Source: Hofstenia miamia | Lineage: Eukaryota; Xenacoelomorpha; Acoela | Reading direction: 5' to 3' | DNA length: 64,000 bases | Assembly: GCA_004352715.1 (NCBI GenBank) | Contig: SCFE01000046.1 | Span: 1 to 64,000, forward strand | Shown here: piece after piece, positions 1 to 12,349 of the stretch | Layout of the letters: each line of letters opens with the position of its first letter | Numbering within the stretch: the first letter of the stretch is position 1 | Program-made: the position numbers and the translations under genes | Notes under the pieces: generated by a model | Databases searched by the model: none | Seen by the model: only the letters and a program-made list of their open reading frames with translations | What the model was told of the DNA's origin: nothing

Positions 1-2929
1 TTATCTTTCATGAGAAGATTTCATAATACTTTTCATACAAGCGAATGCCTTTCATCGCTATCAAGAGTGTCATTTGCGCATCAGCTTTACATGTGTGTGC
101 CAGATCTGCCCGCATTTGTGTATCTGGGTAAAAGAAGGTGAAGACCTTTCATAAGCTGCGGGTGTTTGCTACGTCCTTATAGAAGAAGCTGATATTGTCC
201 AATACTTCTTGTTCTGATATTTCTCCAGGATCGTTTTTACTGATGCGCATCATGGTAACAATCTCAACTCTTTTCGTTACATCATAGTAGCGATACTTTT
301 GTTCCCACATATTGGTCCACACAATTTTGTTGACTCCCGAAAACAACATTACTGCTCGCAGCTGGCGTTTCTCTATCTTGTCTCTTAACTCTTTAAGTTG
401 GATATGAATTGCTTCTCCCCTCATATAAAGCTGATCTGGGGCGATTGTTCCTTCTATATAAATACGTTCTTTATTGTTATTGTCTAGCAATATCTTTTTC
501 GTTCTCTTGTAATCCTCTCACTCTGTCATTTTAATAGCTTTGCGTTGCGAGTTTACATATGATTTGTATTCATGTAGGAATGTTTTTGCTGGTTTTACTT
601 CTTTCGGGAGTAGCCATCTAGGCAGTACCATAGGTATCGAAATCGTTGTAGGCGGTGTACATAGTAAGATCTTCATATCGACAAGTCTTTCAATTTCAGT
701 GTAGGTGCCCATTGTATTAGATGCCGTTGCTAATCCGATGGTGGTGGGGTAGTTCATTTTTGCTTCTGGGATTGTCTCCCAAAATGATTGTGTGAGTCCC
801 CGTTTGCTTAGTCTCATTCGTATACGCTCCTGGATGTCAACTTTAGAGGTGATGCATTCAACATTGACGGCGATCTGATTAAATGGTTTCATCAGCTCTT
901 CTAGCTCTGTGCGTGTGAATGCTTCGGTAAACATCAATTTCATTGTTGCGACCGTCTGTTGTTCTCGTATTCTCTGGTAGTTTCTTTCTGCGATTTCTTT
1001 GTTCTCCTTTGTTACTTTTATTTCTACCAGGAATCGTTCATCATCCGTATTGATCCATTCGATCATGCTGTCTTGGCTCATATCTCCCCATTTTTCGATA
1101 TTTATCCTGTCAATCATTGTTTGTGTTTTCAGGGATAGTATCAACTGTGACGAAGTTAATAGTTGTTCTTCTTTAGTAAATTCTAATTGTGTTTTCGTCA
1201 CCATTTCACAGATTTCCACAGGCGTTGTTATTCCACCTTTCTTTAGCATTTTGGCTCTTTTTATTATTTTCGTAAATGTACATTGCGGGCTGTTTCTGGC
1301 ATATCATTTCATATTCTCATCAATTTCCTGTTGTACATTCTTCTGCTTTATTGCTTGTCGTATCTCCTCAGTGTGTATTAGTTTGCGTTTAATAATCTTT
1401 TTTGTGGTTAACCAAGGTTGAGTTTGCAGCTGTTTCAATTTTGTCTCCGATGTTGCACCCCACATATATTTTCGCATGGGCTCCTCAAATATCTGAATTT
1501 CACTCGGGCATATGCCTGTGAGGTTTGCGAGTTGTACTATCGACATTCTTCCCATTGGGTGATGCTTTGTTATCAACCTGCCTAGTAGTTTTTCCATCGT
1601 CTGTAATGGTTTCTCGTTTTTGTCTGGCGATTCAATTTTTTCAACGTGTCCTTTCAACATCCAATTCTTTGTCTGCGTGTTCATTGGTGATAACGCGATT
1701 TCGAACTTCTTTGCCTTTGTGAGCTTTACTCTTTGGCTCCTAGCTATAGGTAATCTGAGATCTTTATCTTCTGTGAGCAGTATCGCTAAAAGCCACGCGG
1801 ACGTCCTGTATCTGATCTCTGGCGCATTCTTTTCTTCCAATATAAGTTTACGGAAATCCTTCTTTGTGTTTAGCTCATATGCTCGATTGATCTCTGCCAA
1901 TACCATCTCCACTGTCTTGTGATATTTACGTGCTGGTGCTTCTATTTTGATTTCTGGCCATGATTCATCTATCTTTTTCTGCAATTTCATGTTGGCCCAT
2001 ACGTTTTGAATTTCTTTTAGATGTTCTTGGCGTTGCGTCATGCTGCACTTGATGAAGAGTGTCATGGCTTTTTCCAATCCTTCGTTTCCATGTAACATTT
2101 CTACTGTTTTTGTTTGTTGGAACAGATCTATTGCTATGCTGTGATCTATCATTATCCCATATATCTGCGCCCAGTAGTCAATTTGTAAATCGAAATGGAT
2201 CAGCTCCGAGATTGTGAATTCTTTCTTCTCCCATGGGAAGAAACCTTCTGTCCGTAGTACTAAATCCCTTAGATATTGAGGTAATTCCTCCAGATTTTCT
2301 CTCATCACTATAATGACTATTCTTGTTTGTTGTACTCTCACCATCCGAACTGTTTGGTCGATTTGTTTTTGTAGATTTTTATTGTACTCTTTTTCTCTTA
2401 GCACGTGTATGATCGTTAAATTTTCTTTGTCTAGATTTATCTCCGGGATTTTCGCTATCTGTTCCTTATACGCCATGAGTGCTTGCGCCGTCTCTAGTGT
2501 GAAATCTTCATTAAATGTCATATGAGTTGTACTTCTCATATATGGCCTATCGATCGTTTTGTTTAATTCTTGTGGGTAGCTGATTAATATGTTAACTTTT
2601 GGCTGGTTGTCTGCATCTAATAGAATTGGCAAGATTAATACATTAACTTTTGGCTGGTTGTCTGCATCTAATAGAATTGGCAAGATGCTCCCTTCAATTT
2701 TGGCAGTTTTCTTAATTAACGTTTTCATTTCTGGAGGCAATTTCTTGAATGCATTGTGCCGCATTTTTGTGGTTGCCACAAAATAGGGGTGCAACGTTTC
2801 CCCATCGATTTTAGACATTTGCTTTTCTCTCTCTCTTGATCTTACTGTATGCTCTGATGTTGTTTCTGAGGAGATATCTATCTGCCTCATCCGTAAAGGT
2901 AATCTGCTGGTGCTCGGCTTGCAGTCCAT
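1..2929 (-). pseudogene. ORF3 of Ty3/gypsy-type element, subfamily A, copy 1 (C-terminus beyond window)
   Basis: Unrecognised retroelement protein. Reading down the minus strand from an ATG at 2929, about 976 codons stay in one frame to the window edge, broken only by three TGA stops (1304-1306, 518-520, 149-151). No frameshift is seen. The protein is hydrophilic, charged and probably helix-rich, poor in cysteine, with no signal peptide, membrane segment, zinc finger or polymerase motif that I can see. The start MDCKPSTS is matched by MDCEPSTS in the copy at 55.6-57.5 kb. It lies directly downstream of a gag fragment, so RT, RNase H and integrase are missing, with an N at the junction (2995). 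Other copies show that ORF3 lies between integrase and the 3' LTR, the envelope position. All three TGA stops replace codons that are Arg in other copies. I infer a long conserved element protein of unknown function. Confidence 0.8.
2591..2686 (-). repeat. 51-bp in-frame tandem duplication inside ORF3 copy 1
   Basis: Two almost identical units with a period of 51 bp (17 codons) start at 2591 and 2642, so the motif LLDADNQPKVN is encoded twice. The copy at 55.6-57.5 kb has a single equivalent (LLNVNNRPKVN). The duplication keeps the frame and is private to this copy. Confidence 0.9.
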
Positions 2930-2995
2930 GGGCTGTGAGCCTGTGCTGCTGGTGTCAACTGATTTGCCCTTGAATCAGCTATCAGTTACAACCCN

Positions 2996-3888
2996 GGTTT
3001 GAGGTTGTTTTTCCACATTGGCGTTTCTCTATGCCAAGCTGCTTTTTCGTTTATTCTCGCATTATTTTCGATCGTAGCTTGTATGTCCACCACTTTCCTG
3101 ATCATCTTCTCCAATTTGTTGTCTACATCGCACTTGATTTCAAATTGTGCTCTTATATTTTCAGGCATCCCTTTACAAATATGCGAAAAGAGATCATATT
3201 TTGAGTATTGGTTCTCGCTTGAGCTGAGTGTGACCAGCCTCTCAACCTGTTGTATGTAATTGCGGATGTCATCTGTCTTTTTCATCTTTGTTCCATTTAA
3301 AATTATTCTATATTGGTTCTTAAAACTTTTGTTTCCGTAGTATTCTATAAAATCGCCAATCAATAATTCATAGTCTGTTTTCGTTTCTGGGTCTAACAGC
3401 AAGTAGTGTTGTGTTGCTGCTCTGGTCAGATATAGTGGGAATCTTGCCGCTGCTGAATGTTGGCTCACCTTTCTTTCTGCCATTGTTAATTCAAACATCT
3501 GGAGCCATTCCCCGAACGTTGGCTTATCGCCATCTACCCTGCTGTTGAATTTTGGTAATGTGGCTTTACAAGGGATCATATTGTTTCCCACTTCCTGGTT
3601 TAAAATTGAGTTGCTGTATTTTGGTTTCATACTTTTTGTTGTCCCTTCTTCTTTTTGCAATTGCGTAGTTATTACCTTTGTAATCTCGTCAATGAATTTC
3701 TTCTTTTATGCCTCATTCTCGTCTTCCAAAGACCCTTCCAATAGGTGATCGTGGGGTGGTGGGGCTTGCAGTTTGCGTTCCTTTCTAGCTATGACTTGAA
3801 AATCATGGGACTGTATTTTTCCCTGTTCCTTGGTCAGTTGCAATAATCTCAATCTGTCTTTTAATTGAGCTATCTCCTCTTGCCTCTT
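2996..3888 (-). pseudogene. gag: gag fragment, subfamily A
   Basis: Structural polyprotein of the Ty3/gypsy-type element. The frame runs from a coiled-coil part (EEIAQLKDRLRLLQLTKEQ) through a TAA stop at 3706-3708 into the capsid-like part. It matches the fuller gag at 61.3-62.9 kb block by block: LPKF..., FGEWLQMFELTM, RFPLYLT.A..QHYLLLD, YDLFSHICKGMPE, QFEIKCDVD.KLE.MI. It ends in NNLK just before an N at 2995, so the zinc knuckle and all of pol are absent and ORF3 sequence follows. This is an internal deletion or an assembly join. At its 5' side the coding sequence stops abruptly at LTR A sequence (3889-4015). Confidence 0.85.
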
Positions 3889-4015
3889 AATAATATTGCA
3901 GTTCCCTATACTTACATTTAATAATGATAGATTTAGAGTCATTTATTTGGTCGATTATAGTCGAGTCTCCTCCTATTAAGAATACATATATATGCTTAGG
4001 TTTCAACTATCCAGT
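3889..4015 (-). mobile_element. LTR fragment, subfamily A
   Basis: On the minus strand this matches the interior of the complete LTR A at 8138-9509, around the segment with GGAGACTCGACTATAAT and TAGGAAACTGCAAT. It abuts gag without a leader or primer-binding site, so it is a rearranged junction and not a normal 5' LTR. An NNN seam follows. Confidence 0.75.
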
Positions 4016-4018
4016 NNN

Positions 4019-4289
4019 GTTATTACCTTTGTAATCTCGTCAATGAATTTCTTCTTTTATGCCTCATTCTCGTCTTCCAAAGACCCTTCCAATAGGTGAT
4101 CGTGGGGTGGTGGGGCTTGCAGTTTGCGTTCCTTTCTAGCTATGACTTGAAAATCATGGGACTGTATTTTTCCCTGTTCCTTGGTCAGTTGCAATAATCT
4201 CAATCTGTCTTTTAATTGAGCTATCTCCTCTTGCCTCAGATCTTTGTCTTTGATTAATCGTCTGTTTTCTACTTCCAGCAAGTCCTGTT
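4019..4289 (-). pseudogene. gag: Second copy of the gag N-terminal segment, up to the gap
   Basis: 4019-4235 repeats 3667-3880 essentially without change, then continues into more coiled-coil coding sequence (LLEVENRRLIKDKDL) in place of the LTR found in the first version. Two versions of one locus joined by NNN suggest an unmerged allele or paralogue, not a true tandem duplication. Confidence 0.7.
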
Positions 4290-5289
4290 NNNNNNNNNNN
4301 NNNNNNNNNNNNNNNNNNNNNNNNNNNNNNNNNNNNNNNNNNNNNNNNNNNNNNNNNNNNNNNNNNNNNNNNNNNNNNNNNNNNNNNNNNNNNNNNNNNN
4401 NNNNNNNNNNNNNNNNNNNNNNNNNNNNNNNNNNNNNNNNNNNNNNNNNNNNNNNNNNNNNNNNNNNNNNNNNNNNNNNNNNNNNNNNNNNNNNNNNNNN
4501 NNNNNNNNNNNNNNNNNNNNNNNNNNNNNNNNNNNNNNNNNNNNNNNNNNNNNNNNNNNNNNNNNNNNNNNNNNNNNNNNNNNNNNNNNNNNNNNNNNNN
4601 NNNNNNNNNNNNNNNNNNNNNNNNNNNNNNNNNNNNNNNNNNNNNNNNNNNNNNNNNNNNNNNNNNNNNNNNNNNNNNNNNNNNNNNNNNNNNNNNNNNN
4701 NNNNNNNNNNNNNNNNNNNNNNNNNNNNNNNNNNNNNNNNNNNNNNNNNNNNNNNNNNNNNNNNNNNNNNNNNNNNNNNNNNNNNNNNNNNNNNNNNNNN
4801 NNNNNNNNNNNNNNNNNNNNNNNNNNNNNNNNNNNNNNNNNNNNNNNNNNNNNNNNNNNNNNNNNNNNNNNNNNNNNNNNNNNNNNNNNNNNNNNNNNNN
4901 NNNNNNNNNNNNNNNNNNNNNNNNNNNNNNNNNNNNNNNNNNNNNNNNNNNNNNNNNNNNNNNNNNNNNNNNNNNNNNNNNNNNNNNNNNNNNNNNNNNN
5001 NNNNNNNNNNNNNNNNNNNNNNNNNNNNNNNNNNNNNNNNNNNNNNNNNNNNNNNNNNNNNNNNNNNNNNNNNNNNNNNNNNNNNNNNNNNNNNNNNNNN
5101 NNNNNNNNNNNNNNNNNNNNNNNNNNNNNNNNNNNNNNNNNNNNNNNNNNNNNNNNNNNNNNNNNNNNNNNNNNNNNNNNNNNNNNNNNNNNNNNNNNNN
5201 NNNNNNNNNNNNNNNNNNNNNNNNNNNNNNNNNNNNNNNNNNNNNNNNNNNNNNNNNNNNNNNNNNNNNNNNNNNNNNNNNNNNNNNNN
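4290..5289. other. Assembly gap (1000 N)
   Basis: Exactly 1000 N, probably a placeholder of arbitrary size. The left side is minus-strand gag; the right side is a minus-strand LTR A. Confidence 1.
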
Positions 5290-5568
5290 AAGCTATTTAT
5301 AAAATTTCTACAAAAGTACCTGCCGATTTTAAATTTCAAATGATTTGTCTGCCAATATGGCTGTTCATACGTAAGCATTAGTTTGCTCAATTTAATTTGT
5401 CAAATATTTCTTGATTGGCTAACAAGTTTTCTTATTTTGAACAATATTAAATCTTAGTTGCATTTTACAAAAATAACTAAAGTTCATTAACTAAATTTTT
5501 ACAATTAATTTCAATTAATAATCATTCAATGTTATTCAGCTTTAGTTGCTTTTTTGGATGATGCTACA
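5290..5568 (-). mobile_element. LTR fragment, subfamily A (5' end of the LTR)
   Basis: Reverse complement of the start of LTR A. It ends at GGATGATGCTACA (5568), the complement of the LTR start TGTAGCATCATCC, and includes the TATAAATAG box near 5290. The next base belongs to ORF3 in mid-protein, so this LTR inserted into the ORF3 of copy 2. The other end is lost in the gap, so no target duplication can be checked. Confidence 0.85.
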
Positions 5569-7515
5569 CGTACAAGGAAAACATAGCGAAAATCCCGGAG
5601 ATAAATTTGGACGAAGAAAATTTAACGATCATACACGTGCTGAGAGAAAAAGAATACAATAAAAATCTACAAAAACAAATTGACCAAACAGTTCGGATGG
5701 CGAGGGTACAGCAAACGAGAATAGTCGTCATAGCAATGAAGGAAAACCTAGAAGAATTACCAAGTTTCCTAAAGGATATGGTACTAAGAGCAGAAGGTTT
5801 CTTCCCATGGGAAAAGAAAGAATTCACGATCTCCGAGATAATTCGTTTTGACTTACAGATCGATTATTGGGCAAGCATATATGGAATAATGATAGATCAC
5901 AGTATAGCGATAGATCTCTTCCAACAAACAAAAACGGCGGAAATGTTACAATTAAATGAAGGATTGGAGAAAGCCATGACATTATTCATTAAATGCAGCA
6001 TGACACAACACCAGGAGCACTTAGAAAAAATTTAAAAAGTGTGGGCGAACATGAAATTGCAAAAGTAGACAGATGAATCATGGCCCAAGATAAGAATAGA
6101 AGCACCAGCACGTAAATATCACAAAACTGTAGAAATGGTATTAGCAGAGATCAATAGAGCATATGAATTAAACACGAAAAAAGATTTCCGCAAATTGATA
6201 CTGGAGGAGAAGAATGCGCCGGAGATAAGATATAGAATGTCTGCATGGCTGCTAGCGATATGGCTCTCAGAGGAAAAGGACCTCAGGCTACCTGTAACGA
6301 GAAATCAAAGGGTGAAACTTACGAAAGCTAAAAAGTTTGAAATTGCGTTATCACCAATAAATACACAAACGAAAAATTGGATATTAAAAGGTCACATTGA
6401 AAGGACTGAATCGCCCAACAAGAATGAAAAACCAATGCAGACAATGGAGAAGCTAATAAGCAAGCTGATAACGAAACATCACCCAACGGGGAGAATATCA
6501 ATAGTAGAGCTGGCAAACAGGAATATGCCCGAGCGAAATACAAATATTTGAAGAGCCAATGTGAAAATACATGTGGGGTGCAACCTCAGAAACACGATTA
6601 AAACAACTCCCGAACCAACCATGGATAACGACAAGAAAAATAGTTAAACGGAAACTAAGTGATACAATGGATATAATACAACTAATCAAAGAGAAAAACG
6701 TACAACAAGTGATAGATGAAAACATGAGATGCTATGTAAGAGATAGCCTGAGATGCACGTTTATGAAAATAATCAGAAGAGCCGAGATGCTGAAGAAAGG
6801 TGGGATAACGACACCAGTGGAGATATGCAAAATGGTGACAAAATCACAACAAGAAATCATCAAGGAAGAGCAACTTCTAACCTTATCGCAACTGCTGCTA
6901 TCCCCACAGACACAGACAGTGATCGACCAGATAAACATTGAAAAGTGGGGTGATATGAGCCAAGATAGCACGATAGAATGGATTGATACGGATGACGAAC
7001 GATTCTTAGTAGAAATAAAAGTTACGAGAGAAAGAAAAGAGATAACAGAAAGAAACTACCAGAGAATAAGAGAGCAACAAACGGTCGCGACGATGAAGCT
7101 AATGTTCACAGAAGCATTTACGCGCACAGAGTTAGAAGAACTACTAAAACCTTTCAACCAAATCGCACTGGATGTCGAATGCATCACATCAAAGATTGAG
7201 ATACACGAACGCATAATAATGAAGCTAAGCAAACGGGGACTAATGCAATCATTTTGGGAGACAATCCCAGAAGCAAAGATGAACTACCCTGCTACCATTG
7301 GTTTGGCAACAGCATTGAATACAACCGGTACGTACGAAGAAATCGAGAGGTTAGTTGATACAAAGATCTTATTGTGTACGCCGCCAAAGACAATAGCGAT
7401 ACCCATGGTACTACCAAGATGGCGATTACCGAAAGAGGTCCAACCAGCGAAAACATTTTTGCATGAATACAAATCTTACGTAAATTCTCGGAGTAAAGCA
7501 ATAGAAATGATACAA
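5569..7515 (+). pseudogene. ORF3 copy 2, middle part
   Basis: Covers the ORF3 region from IAKIPEINLDEENLTIIHVL to about SYVNSRSKAIEMIQ, aligned along its length with copy 1. DNA differences from copy 1 fall mostly at third codon positions, as expected if the protein was under selection before decay. Breaks: TAA at 6033-6035, a TAG near 6067, a ~5-nt deletion near 6516 that shifts frame, and TGA at 6562-6564 where copy 1 has CGA (minus strand, 1472-1474). The N-terminal third is cut off by LTR A. The right end is an N at 7516, after which unrelated minus-strand pol sequence begins. Confidence 0.85.
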
Positions 7516-7516
7516 N

Positions 7517-8137
7517 TTCTCTATCAGCCCAAATTTTAATATCCATTCTTTTACTTTGTGAAATTGTTAATAATGACCAGTGTGTTGGAAACCTTCATCA
7601 TTTCTTGAGAGTGTTTCATAATCCATATATACAATTTCATTAGTTAATGTGGATATTATTTTTTCTAGTAGAGCACTTTGCTTCAGGAAGTGTGATTTAT
7701 TGTGTAGTAAGCAGGTACTACATTTATTTATGATGTCCTCCACTACTTTACACATTCTAACAGTTATGTATTTAGTGTTGACTGTTGATTTATTTGGTTT
7801 GATTTATGCCCATGTGGCCTTTTTCATGTATTTTCCAAACTGAGTCTCTCTTATAGTATTTGGGTATTATGATTCTTCTATTTTGCCTTTCTGTGTATAG
7901 TAACCCACTTTGGTCTTCCACTTGTATCTTCAGGGTTTTTATTTTTCATCATATCTGTTCCAGCATGTTGTCAATACATTGTTTTTTCTCTACAATGTCC
8001 TCCTCCTCTATTTCTTCCTTTATTGTGATCAAAAGTATTGTGTGGCTTTTTTTCCATGTTGATTTCCAGGAGGTCCTTGTATTGGTTATATGACAGAAAT
8101 TCAAATTTGACTTTGCCCCCATTTTCCTTTGGTGCAG
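7517..8137 (-). pseudogene. pol: Integrase N-terminal fragment of a related element
   Basis: Minus-strand reading gives a decayed H2C2 zinc-binding domain (WKIHEKGHMGINQT, then INKCSTCLLHNK) followed by the start of the integrase core (EKIISTLTNEIVYMD). It retains the second histidine that the copy at 59.6 kb has lost. Several frameshifts and stops occur. The sequence from about 7780 to 8137 corresponds to the RNase H-integrase linker. It is unrelated in strand to the ORF3 on its left (N seam at 7516) and is followed by a plus-strand LTR. Confidence 0.7.
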
Positions 8138-8543
8138 TGTAGCATCATCCAAAAGCAACTAAGCTGCTAGTGAAGAACAACGTTGAATGATTAACATTAA
8201 TTAGAATTGATTGTAAAATTTAGTTATTGACCTTAGTTATTTTTGTAAGATGCAACTAAGCTTTAATATTGTTCAAATTAAGAAAACTTGTTAGCAGATC
8301 AAGAAACATTTGACAAATTAAATTGAGCGAAATAACGCTTATGTAGGAACAGCCATATTGGCAGACGAATCATTTGAAATTTAAAATCGGCAGGTACTTT
8401 TGTAGAAATTTTATAAATAGCTTTGATTCAACCATAATTTTGATGAACAATAAATTCTTCGGAGTTTATTTAATTTTCATTTCTACTCTTATCTGGTTTG
8501 ATTATTTAATAAAATGTGCAGCTAGGCAAGTTGTGTCGAGTAG

Positions 8544-8592
8544 TGGCTGGATTCCATCACGGGATCGATTCTCAGGGTCCTTGTGCCAGTCA
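8544..8592 (+). promoter_or_regulatory. Conserved LTR stem-loop, subfamily A
   Basis: Stem TGGCTGG (8544-8550) pairs with CCAGTCA (8586-8592), with one G-U pair. The loop carries AGGGTCC. It lies about 125 bp after TATAAATA, so it would be near the 5' end of the transcript and again near its 3' end. The same structure with different stem bases occurs in the other LTR subfamilies. Confidence 0.6.
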
Positions 8593-8611
8593 CGAAACCG
8601 CACTTATGTTA

Positions 8612-8676
8612 NNNNNNNNNNNNNNNNNNNNNNNNNNNNNNNNNNNNNNNNNNNNNNNNNNNNNNNNNNNNNNNNN
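8612..8676. other. Assembly gap (65 N) with duplicated flanks
   Basis: The sequence before the gap (GAGTTTATTTAATTTTC to the hairpin) is repeated after it with very few differences. This is an unmerged overlap. Confidence 0.95.
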
Positions 8677-9509
8677 GAGTTTATTTAATTTTCATTTCTA
8701 CTCTTATCTGGTTTGATTATTTAATAAAATGTGCAGCTAGGCAAGTTGTGTCGAGTAGTGGCTGGATTCCATCATGGGATCGATTCTCAGGGTCCTTGTG
8801 CCAGTCACGAAACCACACTTATGTTACGGTTAGGAGTTTTTCGATTCTTGCCTAGTCTGACTATTGATCAATACATGTATAAAATAATCAATGCTTGAAA
8901 CGACTGGATAGTCGACACTTAGGGATATTTATATATTCTTAAATGTAGGAGACTCGACTATAATTGACCTGATAAATGACTTTACATGTAGTACTAGTAA
9001 ATGTAGGTATAGGAAACTGCAATCTTATTACTTAAATGTTTAAGCCGATAGTTTTACGGTAATGGCTATTTTAATATTATGTAAATGCAGTTAGTGTCAA
9101 TGCCCGGTTGCTTTATTAAATCAAAACAACAAACACTTTACAAAATTGAGTTTAAGTCAGTTACAACTTTACTTGAGTGCACGCACTGAGCTAACGTAAG
9201 GTACACATAATTAATTCCAGTTGAGCTGAGGTGGTGCAGTGGACTCAATCATCGTTACAGGAGAAGAGGAGCTGTCTTGTGGAGATCGGCTTCGGGCAGT
9301 AGCCCATGGAAGAACTGAAGAGGAAACATCATGATGCTCTGTCACCTAAACAGTGATAGTCAATACTCAATTATTTAATTAACATAACTAGTTAATAAGA
9401 TAGAGAGGTCTGATGGTTCAACAGCTTGGTAACACCTCACCCGCGATTTACCGAGTACTTCTTATCAGTAGTTAGACACGGCGTAATAAGCTAGGTGGAG
9501 GATGTTACA

Positions 9510-10581
9510 TGAATATGATTAAAAATATATTGTAAAGAATTATAATCAGCTTAGAGTAATTTGTACAATGCAACTAAGTAATATCAGTGATTTTGATTAT
9601 AGAATAGTATTTGTTGATACTAATGATTTTGACAAAATGAAGGGGGTGAAATCACTTCCATTTTTAGCCACCATATTGGCAGACAAAAGATTTGAAATTT
9701 GAAATAAACAGGTTCTTTTCTGAACTGCTATAAATAGATTCAAATTCTTGTTAACACAAGATAAAGAAATTTCTTTATAAATCATATATTGTTTCTTTGC
9801 TATGGTTTGAATATTTGTCAAACTAAATGTGTTGTGTTAAGTAGTGGCCTAGATCCATCATGAGAGTGATTCAAGGTTCTTTGTGCCAGGCCACAAAAGT
9901 GCACTTAGTTTAGGTGTAGGGGTTTTTATTCTCATTTAGTTGACTACCAATCATTTATCTACATGTATTAAACTTAACAAGCTTGATATAAGCCTGGTAA
10001 GCTGAAACCTAGGAATTTATATTTACATTATTTTAGATCCAAATTGATGAAAATAATGTGAACTATAAAGTGACCAAGCATGTATTAGTTATTAAATTTA
10101 GGTTAGGAAGCTGCTGTAAATTAAGTTAGTTATTAAAGCCAATATATTTCAATAGTGGCTACATGTAATATCAACTACGCAGCTAGTGACAAGTCAGGTT
10201 GCATGAACATGAAACACTTTTAAAAAAAGAGATTAAGTCGAGTTGTGTCTTGTCCTAAGTATGTACTGAGCTAGGATAGGGTACACATAAGTAATATCAA
10301 TGAGCTGAGAATTTGAACTCAACCAAGTGGATCATCATTGAGCAGGTGAACGTGGATGTGGAGATTAGCCTTTTGTGGATACCCACTATCAACAAATGGA
10401 AGAGATGCTGCATGGCTTCATCACCTAAATAGTGATTAGTTATATTTTGTTAATGAACGTTAATGGGAACAAGTGGAAGCTAAACAGTGTTAAATTAGTA
10501 TATCCCTACCTGCAAGTACACAGCTAATATTATAAAGTAACAAAAGAGAAACAGTAAAAATGCCTGGTAGGGGATGTTACA
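9510..10581 (+). mobile_element. LTR related to subfamily B, 5' truncated
   Basis: Aligns with LTR B from about 60 bp inside its start through to the end GGTAGGGGATGTTACA. It contains CTATAAATAG near 9730 and a stem-loop GTGGCCTAG/CCAGGCCAC at 9844-9894. It is clearly older and more diverged than the B copies at 12.3 and 46.1 kb. Confidence 0.75.
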
Positions 10582-12349
10582 CTATGGCCTCATAATATGC
10601 AATATTTTGTGTCACACTAAAATCTAAGAAAGCTGTAAATTATCCCTGGTTTTCCTTATTTCCCTTTTCAAGATACGCATTTAAATTTTCAAAGTATTGA
10701 AAGGGCATTATATGAAACAGCTTAATGATATTACAGTGAAATTTAGTGTCAATTTAAATGGTTATATTGATAAGGGAAATAAAAAAAAACTTGAAAAATG
10801 TATGTGATTTTTATTTGTTTTTTGAAGCCCTATAAAGTGATGAACAGCTTATAAATAAAATTGAGGATATTTCTAGGAGTTGCAAATTTGCTCCCTTGTA
10901 AGTAAAAATAGGAGTGGCCAGTAGAGTTAAAATAGCAACTGTATAAAACTTGAAAAAGTGTTGTTTTATAACCAGAGGCTGCTGTTTAGTACCTATATTT
11001 TCAAAAATAAATAAAAATGTTTTCACTTTCCTCAAATTTTTTCCAATGTGGTGGCATATTAATCTTGTCCACCTTAGCAGTGTATATGATTCTCTAATAG
11101 TGGTAATTCAAACAAATTTATAAAGTCTACATTACAAATGATTTATGTGAAATTTTTTGTAAAAAAATTTATTAATATTATATATTATGCATGGCACCTA
11201 AGAACATATTAATTTAATAATTATAAAATATATGTTTTTAGGAATACTTAGTTATTCAAATAGGCCAATTGTAGAACTTATAATTAATAAAAATGAAATT
11301 TAAAAATTTTTAATTTATTGCATTCACACATGTTAGATAATTGAATTGTGCACTGGAAAATTTTGCAAAAATCAAAATATAAAATATTTACAATGCTATA
11401 GTCAATTATCATAGAAAGTCATTTTAGAAACAAATTAAATTTTTTAATGGAATAGGTACATTATTTCTTTATGTTTATTGCTTCAACTCTTTTTAATAAT
11501 GTGATATAAACAATATTCAATAAATTCTATATTTCTCATTATTGAAAACTTTTGAACAATTGGGTTTCCAATTATTTTAGTGACTTACCCAAGAAGCAAA
11601 TGCTTTTGTAACAGTATCTGTCAAATTTATTTCAGAACTACTGTTTTAATAATATGTATGTACATTCTAGCATTTTTATCTAGTCTAAGGTATTTCAACA
11701 ATCAAGTGACTATTTTTTACAAATTATTAATGCTCTTTCACTGTTTACTTGTTTGATTCAGTTTGTAGAAAAAATTACTTTTGCCACTGTTTATTAATAT
11801 AGTTGCAATCACCTGTAATTTATTTTGTTTTCTAATATATTGAAAAACTACACACTGTAAATGATGGAGATGACCATTAAAAAGAAAAACACAAATCAGT
11901 CATGAAAATTAAATTTTAATTAATAATTAAAATTAGTTATATTATTATTTCAAAATATTTATTAAGCCTCATATAATCATCAATACACAGATGGTCAAAG
12001 AGTTAATAAAAATTTAACTAATTAATGGCACATTACAAATTAATCACCTTCTTAGCAATATAACTATTTTGCTAATTCCTGTAATATTTCCAATTTATCA
12101 ATATCTTTGTTAAAACTTATGCATGTTAATAAATTATTTAAGACTTTCATTACCCTGCTATTCTTGGTTATATGTTGTTATATTTTTTAATTGCCATTAT
12201 TTTAGAGATTTTAGTCATGTTTTAAGCAACATTCGTTATATTGGCTTGGGACTTTTGCCAGTACTGATAATCTTCACAAAAAGTGCAACATCCTATGAAA
12301 AGATATAAAAAATTTATATAAATATATATTATAAAAAAAGGGGCCTTAC
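10582..12349. other. AT-rich intergenic DNA, no gene seen
   Basis: Only short ORFs without family resemblance, plus A/T homopolymer runs. I see no RNA gene or repeat structure. Confidence 0.6.

Larger units (their letters stand above)
8138..9509 (+). mobile_element. LTR, subfamily A, both ends present
   Basis: Begins TGTAGCATCATCC and ends GGAGGATGTTACA, ends that are inverted copies of each other with the TG...CA rule. It contains TATAAATA at 8412-8419 and the conserved stem-loop at 8544-8592. A 65-N gap (8612-8676) has the same ~130 bp on both sides, so the true length is probably nearer 1.2 kb. No target duplication is visible: the left neighbour is minus-strand integrase and the right neighbour an LTR of the B type, so the flanks do not come from one ancestral site. 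Confidence 0.85.

Noticed and set aside
999-1421. 140-codon plus-strand ORF
   Set aside because: Antisense shadow of ORF3 copy 1; the minus frame is conserved in other copies and this one is not.
4244-5302. Long ORFs across runs of N here and at 42.4, 44.8 and 45.8 kb
   Set aside because: Produced by translating N; no sequence information.
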